From JANJUO01 sp942492935 (GTDB lineage Bacteria > Bacteroidota > Ignavibacteria > Kapaibacteriales > UBA2268), in the NCBI GenBank assembly GCA_942492935.1, contig OW818654.1, positions 496,001-560,000 of the forward strand: DNA of 64,000 nt. Direction: 5' to 3'. The notes beneath the pieces were generated by a model. That model was given only the letters and a program-made list of their open reading frames with translations. It was not told the origin of the DNA and searched no databases. The position numbers and the translations under genes were made by a program. Numbering within the stretch: position 1 is the stretch's first letter; each line of letters starts with the position of its first letter. Of the stretch, positions 59,200 to 64,000 are shown piece after piece.

Positions 59200-60058
59200 C
59201 AACACTTCCCCATTTTTGTTTTGATTTACTAGCTCGTGCGTTATAAAGATTTGGTTCTTTTCCACGATATTTTAAAAATTCTGGCAACGAAGTTATTTTC
59301 TTAATTCTGCCTCCTTCATCTTGAATAGTAATTTTTCCATAATTCATCCAATAATCGTCAAACCATTCTTCACCGAGATTTTTAAAAACTCCATTACCTG
59401 ACAAAATATCTGATATTTTATGAATACTTCCTATATTTGCAGTATTTCCACTTCCGCTTTTATCACTTGCAATTGTCCATTTTTCACAAGCAAAAAATGT
59501 AAAATTATTGATTACAGAAGGAATTTTTTCAATATCATCTAATTTGTATATTTTTGTTTCTTCTAAACGGTCTAATTCTGTTCTCGAATAAATTATGCCA
59601 AGGCAATAATGTCCAACATAATCATTATATGGGAATTGAATATTTTTGTTACTTTTTCTATCAATAAAATAAGCTCCATGTGAACCTAATGTGAAACCAT
59701 TGCAAAAATCCGGGTAATCATCTAAAATATAAGTTGTTTTTAAATCAACAGCAAATTTAATTTCAGGATTTGATTTTGAAACAAAGGAAATATCAGGATA
59801 CCAATTTTGATGAGTTGCTAATACAATATCATAGTTATGTTTGTAAGCAAATTCTAAAAACTTGGGGAACAAATGAATTTCCAAAACCTTGGAAACGATT
59901 TTTGTATCAGCTGAAATTGAATAAATATTCTGGAATACATCAATAAAACCTTTAATAGTCCATTGATTGTGGCTATCTGAAACGAATTCTTTTAATTTAT
60001 CAGCAAATTCATCTAATTGTTTTTTAAATAATTCTTTGTATTTATCTTTATTTTCCAT
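59192..60058 (-). CDS. Type II restriction endonuclease, EcoRV-like
   Basis: 288 residues. It aligns by eye with EcoRV over the catalytic and DNA-binding parts: 'SADTKIVSKVLEI', 'HQNWYPDISFV' (Asp89), 'FAVDLKTTYI' (Asp105 and Lys107), 'FTLGSHGAYFI', 'IQFPYNDYVGHY', 'KWTIASDKSGSGNTANIGSIH' (shortened) and 'EEWFDDYWMNYG'. The 16-residue spacing between the two catalytic Asp residues and the Asp-x-Lys pair equal those of EcoRV (74, 90, 92). The 'SGSGNTANIGSIH' stretch corresponds to EcoRV's recognition loop, so GATATC blunt cutting is a fair prediction. The methylase gene overlaps its end; no controller gene is seen. The N-terminal 45 residues are extra. Confidence 0.93.
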   Translation of the reverse strand: MENKDKYKELFKKQLDEFADKLKEFVSDSHNQWTIKGFIDVFQNIYSISADTKIVSKVLEIHLFPKFLEFAYKHNYDIVLATHQNWYPDISFVSKSNPEIKFAVDLKTTYILDDYPDFCNGFTLGSHGAYFIDRKSNKNIQFPYNDYVGHYCLGIIYSRTELDRLEETKIYKLDDIEKIPSVINNFTFFACEKWTIASDKSGSGNTANIGSIHKISDILSGNGVFKNLGEEWFDDYWMNYGKITIQDEGGRIKKITSLPEFLKYRGKEPNLYNARASKSKQKWGSVDE

Positions 60059-60272
60059 TTTGCATTTAAATAATTATTTTAATCAGTTGAATAGCATTCA
60101 TTTCTTTTAAATGATGCTTTCCTATACTTTCCTTCAAAACCATTATGCAAAATTACAATAAAATTGAACAGTTTGCAATATATACTTGAATAAATTAACT
60201 TAATAAAATCATTTAGAATTACTTGTTATGAAGAACTATGGTTCTTATTTAAATAATTTGTTTCAAAAATAT

Positions 60273-60578
60273 GTTGAAATATTCATTTGGATTAAATATT
60301 TCAATTTGCTTAGTTATTTAAATGAATAGCATGGGTGGAACAAGTTGAAAAAAAATGAAATTCTTTGAAAATCCCGATAGGGATTAAATATTTGTAATAA
60401 AGGAAATACCAGTAAGTCCAGCAATCCCAGCGAGATTGAATATTTAAATACACATTCAACACCTACGGTTTTGTTGGTATAACTGGTAAAATCAATAGTT
60501 ACAAACATTTATTCCAGAATGGAATTGTTATAAAAAAAACAAAAACTCAATATTATTTAAATGCGAGTGAGTACCTAC
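60273..60578. repeat. Family B palindromic element with a different centre
   Basis: The arms contain TTTGAAAATCCCGATAGGGATT-type and CCAGCAATCCCAGCGAGATTGA-type hairpins as in copies 1 and 2, but the CCTCCCC core is missing and replaced by ACACCTACGGTTTTGTTGG. The right end GCGAGTGAGTACCTAC is a decayed form of the family end; the left end is approximate. It lies between the restriction system and the hybrid kinase gene. Confidence 0.6.
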
Positions 60579-60751
60579 TATTTTTCTAATTCTGAATTTA
60601 AATCAATAATATATACTATCTATATTTCAAATAGAATATTTACTGTATTTGTACGCTACTTAGTACAAATATATTTTATCATAAAAATTGTTTTTTCTTT
60701 TTTTTAATATGGAAAATTGTTTAAATTTGGACTTGTAACTGAGGATGATTT

Positions 60752-63700
60752 ATGATTGTTATTGAATTAATTTATAACTTAGCAGTATTGGTTGCACTAT
60801 GTACTTTATCTGGATTTATTGATACAAAATTTGATAGAAGTACCACAACTGGCAAAATATTGCAGGGCTTGTTATTTTCATTAGTTGCTATAATTGGAAT
60901 GATGTATCCATTCAAATTGTCTGATGGAATAATATTTGATGGCAGGTCGATTGTAATTAGTTTAGCAACATTATTTTTTGGTCCTGTTACTGGAATCATA
61001 GCTGCAATATCTGCAATTATATTTAGAAATTATCTTGGTGGTGGCGGTGCTTTAACCGGCACATTAGTTATAACCGCATCTTTTGTAATTGGTTATTTTT
61101 ATCATCAAATAATTCTTAAAAAGCAATATAAAATATCCAATTTGGAATTATATTTTTTTGGATTGATAGTAAATTCTGTGATGATGTTGTTGATGCTTAC
61201 TCTTCCATCTAATTCAATAGTTCAAACTTACAAACTTGTAACATTGACAGTAGTTGGAATTTACCCGATAATTACAGTCATCATAGGTAAAATTTTATTA
61301 GACCATTATGAAAATAAACTATCTTTTATTAACATCACAAAGAGTGAAAGTCTATTTAGAACAATACTTTATAGTATAGGCGATGCTGTTATCACCACAG
61401 ATACTAATGCCAAAATTATCCATTTAAATAAAGTGGCAGAAGAACTTACTGGTTGGCAAGAAAGTGAAGTTAAAGGTTACGATGTTAATAAAGTTTTCCA
61501 CATTATTAATGAAACAAATCGTCAAAAAGCTGAAAATCCTGTATTTCGAGTATTGGAAAATGGATTAATTGTAGGGCTTGCTAATCATACTTTATTAATT
61601 TCAAGAAATGGAATTGAAATTCCTATTGCTGATAGTGGCGCTCCTATCAAAAACGAAAAGGGTGAGATAGTTGGAGTTGTTCTTGTTTTTAGAGACCAAA
61701 CCACAGAAAGAGAACAGCAAAGAATTCTTGAACTTAGCGAACAAAACTTCCGAGAAATTTTAAATTCAACATCGGAGGGAATTTTTATACATAATGCCTA
61801 TAATGGCAAAATAGTTGATATTAATGATACAGCTATTAAAATGTATGGATTTGAAAGTAAATCTGAATTTCTTAATTACACCATTGAGGAATTTAGTGCA
61901 AATAGTGAATCATATACTCTTGATGACGCTTTAAACTATATTCAATTAGCAAATTCGGGTCAAAATGTTAGTTTTGAATGGCTTGCGAAAAAGCATAATG
62001 GTGATTTATTCTGGACGGAAGTTACACTTAGAAAGACTGAAATAAGCGGGAATGACCGTGTAATTGCAGTAGTTAGAGATATTACCGAAAGAAAGCAATC
62101 AGAAGAATATTTTGAAAAAAGTCAAGAAAAATTAGTATCAATTTTTGAATCAATGATAGAAGGAATAAATTACAATGAAGTAGTTTTAGAAAATGACGAA
62201 ATTGTAGATTTTAATATCCTTGAAGCTAATATGGCGTTTGAAACTATAACGCAATTAAATAGAAAATTGACAATTGGAAGACTTGCTTCTGAAGTATTTT
62301 CTGACCACTTAAAGCCATTATTTCGCGAACAATTAATTGCTTTAAAAACTGATAAATTGAGTGGATTTGATTTTTACGATATAATTCAAAGAAAGCATAT
62401 TCATATTGCATCTTCAAAACCCAAAGATGGTAAATTTGTAATTACTTATGATGATATTACAGAAAGAATCAAAACGCAAAATGAGATTAGAGATAGTGAG
62501 ATTATGCTAAACAAAGCACAGAAAATTTCAAAAATGGGTAGTTGGACTTGGTACGTTCAAGAAGGTAAAGTTAAATGGTCCGATGAAATGTATGAAATTT
62601 TTGGACTTAATAAAAATGATGATAAAGTTGATTTATTTGAAGTGATACAATCGAGAATCCATCCTGATGATGTTGAAACTGTAAACAAATCTAATGAATC
62701 AGTAATGATTGACAAAAAGCCAATTCCAGTTGAATATAGATTGGTTTTACCAGATGGGAAAATTAAATATGTTTGGGGTGAAGCGGGTGAATTAATTCTT
62801 GGATTAGATGATAATGTAGAGCAATTATCAGGTATTGTTCAGGATATAACTGAAATAAAAAAAGCACAACAACAATTATTGAAGGCAAAAGAAAGAGCAG
62901 AAGAAAGTGATAGATTAAAAACTGCATTTCTGCAAAATATGTCCCACGAAATAAGAACTCCGCTCAATGGAATGATTGGCTTTACAAGATTGCTTAATGA
63001 CGATAGTATTACTATTGAAGAAGCTAAAGAATACGCTCAATTTATAGAATCAAGTGGTAATAGATTGCTTGAATTAATTAATAATATCATTGATTTATCC
63101 AAAATTGAATCTGGAAATATATTAATGAATGAAAATACTATTTCAATTTCCAAACTAATAAATGAAGTATATTTTCAACAATCGCATATAGCTAATGATA
63201 AGCATATTTTATTGAACAGAATTCTTCCTGATTCTGAATATATAATAAATGCAGATTCATTAAAAATACATCAAGTATTGTCAAATCTTGTTAGCAATGC
63301 TATTAAGTTTACACAAATTGGGAGTGTGGAATTTGGCTACAATGTTATTGAGAATGAAGTAATATTTTTTGTAAAAGATACTGGTATTGGTATTTCTTCA
63401 GAGTATCACGATAAAATCTTCGATAGGTTTTATCAGGTAGATTCGTCTTTATCAAGAGGATTTGAAGGTTCTGGATTAGGTCTCTCAATATGTAAAGGAT
63501 TAGTTGATTTATTAAATGGAAAAATTTGGCTTGAATCGGAATTAGATTATGGTTCAACTTTTTATTTTTCTATACCTTATCATGAAACCAAAGCAAAATC
63601 AAAAACTAATACTTTTGTCCCATCAAATAATCTTAAACATAAAACCAACAAAAAAATTCTAATAGCCGAAGATGATAATATTAGTTTCAAATATTTAAAA

Positions 63701-64000
63701 AGGATATTAGACAATGAAGATATAACTCTTTATAATGTAACAAATGGATTAGAAGCTGTTAATTTTTGCAAGAAAAATTTTAATATTGATTTAATATTAA
63801 TGGATTTAAAAATGCCAATAATGAATGGACTCGAAGCTACAAAAATTATCAAAGAATTTAATCCCAATATAAAAATAATAGCACAAACTGCTTATGCTTT
63901 TTCTACTGATATGAAAGATGCAAAAAATGCAGGTTGCGATGAGTATTTAACCAAGCCAATAGATAAAAATACATTGCTTAATTGTATTAATAAGTTTTTG
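60752..64000 (+). CDS. Hybrid histidine kinase with 5TM receptor, PAS domains and receiver (partial)
   Basis: 1083 residues are visible, starting with ATG at 60752; no stop is reached before the right edge. The first 190 residues hold about six membrane segments of the LytS-like 5TM receptor type ('LFFGPVTGIIAAISAIIFRNYLGG', shortened). Four PAS-like domains follow (about 200-330, 335-455, 460-580 and 590-710; 'GDAVITTDTNAKIIHLN', 'STSEGIFIHN', 'ESMIEGINYNEV', 'GSWTWYVQEGKVKWSDEMYEIF' shortened). Then come the kinase core with His in 'QNMSHEIRTPLNGMIGF', N box 'LSNLVSNAIKFT', 'VKDTGIGI' and 'GSGLGLSICKGL', and a receiver with Asp in 'ILMDLKMPIMNG' and Lys in 'LTKPID'. A soluble phosphorelay output is expected from a partner elsewhere. 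Ligand unknown. Confidence 0.93.
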   Translation, partial: MIVIELIYNLAVLVALCTLSGFIDTKFDRSTTTGKILQGLLFSLVAIIGMMYPFKLSDGIIFDGRSIVISLATLFFGPVTGIIAAISAIIFRNYLGGGGALTGTLVITASFVIGYFYHQIILKKQYKISNLELYFFGLIVNSVMMLLMLTLPSNSIVQTYKLVTLTVVGIYPIITVIIGKILLDHYENKLSFINITKSESLFRTILYSIGDAVITTDTNAKIIHLNKVAEELTGWQESEVKGYDVNKVFHIINETNRQKAENPVFRVLENGLIVGLANHTLLISRNGIEIPIADSGAPIKNEKGEIVGVVLVFRDQTTEREQQRILELSEQNFREILNSTSEGIFIHNAYNGKIVDINDTAIKMYGFESKSEFLNYTIEEFSANSESYTLDDALNYIQLANSGQNVSFEWLAKKHNGDLFWTEVTLRKTEISGNDRVIAVVRDITERKQSEEYFEKSQEKLVSIFESMIEGINYNEVVLENDEIVDFNILEANMAFETITQLNRKLTIGRLASEVFSDHLKPLFREQLIALKTDKLSGFDFYDIIQRKHIHIASSKPKDGKFVITYDDITERIKTQNEIRDSEIMLNKAQKISKMGSWTWYVQEGKVKWSDEMYEIFGLNKNDDKVDLFEVIQSRIHPDDVETVNKSNESVMIDKKPIPVEYRLVLPDGKIKYVWGEAGELILGLDDNVEQLSGIVQDITEIKKAQQQLLKAKERAEESDRLKTAFLQNMSHEIRTPLNGMIGFTRLLNDDSITIEEAKEYAQFIESSGNRLLELINNIIDLSKIESGNILMNENTISISKLINEVYFQQSHIANDKHILLNRILPDSEYIINADSLKIHQVLSNLVSNAIKFTQIGSVEFGYNVIENEVIFFVKDTGIGISSEYHDKIFDRFYQVDSSLSRGFEGSGLGLSICKGLVDLLNGKIWLESELDYGSTFYFSIPYHETKAKSKTNTFVPSNNLKHKTNKKILIAEDDNISFKYLKRILDNEDITLYNVTNGLEAVNFCKKNFNIDLILMDLKMPIMNGLEATKIIKEFNPNIKIIAQTAYAFSTDMKDAKNAGCDEYLTKPIDKNTLLNCINKFL

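Noticed and set aside
1..64000. tRNA or rRNA genes
   Set aside because: I looked for the T-loop pattern and rRNA-like words in the gaps and found none; a covariance search would be decisive.
1..64000. Avoidance of GATATC because of the EcoRV-like enzyme
   Set aside because: Several sites are visible but I could not count them reliably against expectation, so no claim is made.

Overview
The window is AT-rich, gene-dense bacterial DNA. Its features point to the Bacteroidota/Chlorobi/Ignavibacteria group in the broad sense. Several large secreted proteins end in type-IX-secretion-like sorting domains. atpD-atpC stand apart from the rest of the ATP synthase genes, and a Bacteroidota-type AMP nucleosidase is present. 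Ribosome binding sites are weak. The exact lineage (Ignavibacteria or Kapabacteria-like is my guess) is an inference. I found no rRNA, tRNA or CRISPR array.

Layout. 1-3.6 kb: a chemoreceptor with stacked HAMP units (cut by the left edge) and cheW, separated by two toxin-antitoxin modules, one with a nonsense-mutated hicA. 3.9-5.1 kb: an aminotransferase. 5.4-13.7 kb: four secreted proteins (a modular Fn3-like protein, a metalloprotease, a beta-helix protein and a beta-propeller protein). 14.1-19.9 kb: a sigma-54 locus in which an NtrB/NtrC-like kinase-regulator pair lies between two genes for small secreted DGDG-repeat proteins. Each small gene has a -24/-12 promoter and a shared upstream word; an outer-membrane barrel gene lies inside the locus. 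20-31.4 kb: FkbM methyltransferase, MarR regulator, Rpn-type nuclease, tripeptidyl-peptidase-II-like protease, diheme cytochrome c, TerC, prfB with its programmed frameshift, and a polysaccharide-polymerase-like membrane protein. 31.5-40.5 kb: a mobile-element-rich stretch (a 1500-bp IS inside a palindromic repeat, an ISAzo13-type IS, vapBC and a vapB fragment, a SulP fragment) around HDOD and SpoIIE-type signalling genes. 41-44.4 kb: nuoG-nuoH-nuoI. 44.4-45.4 kb: a repeat thicket with a tandem array of about 135-bp hairpin units. 45.6-58.3 kb: a paralogue of the beta-propeller protein, atpDC, guaB, an M24 peptidase, a glycosyltransferase, a subtilase, AMP nucleosidase and an HDAC-like hydrolase. 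58.3-60.1 kb: an EcoRV-like restriction-modification pair. 60.8-64 kb: a hybrid histidine kinase cut by the right edge.

The most system-like locus is the sigma-54 region. A sensor kinase and its activator sit between two target-like genes that share promoter type, upstream word and protein architecture. This suggests a dedicated envelope-stress or metal-response circuit that secretes small putatively calcium-binding proteins. A second theme is the repeats: at least four families of palindromic elements occur, some nested in each other, and one copy is split by an IS with recognisable inverted ends and a near-perfect target duplication.
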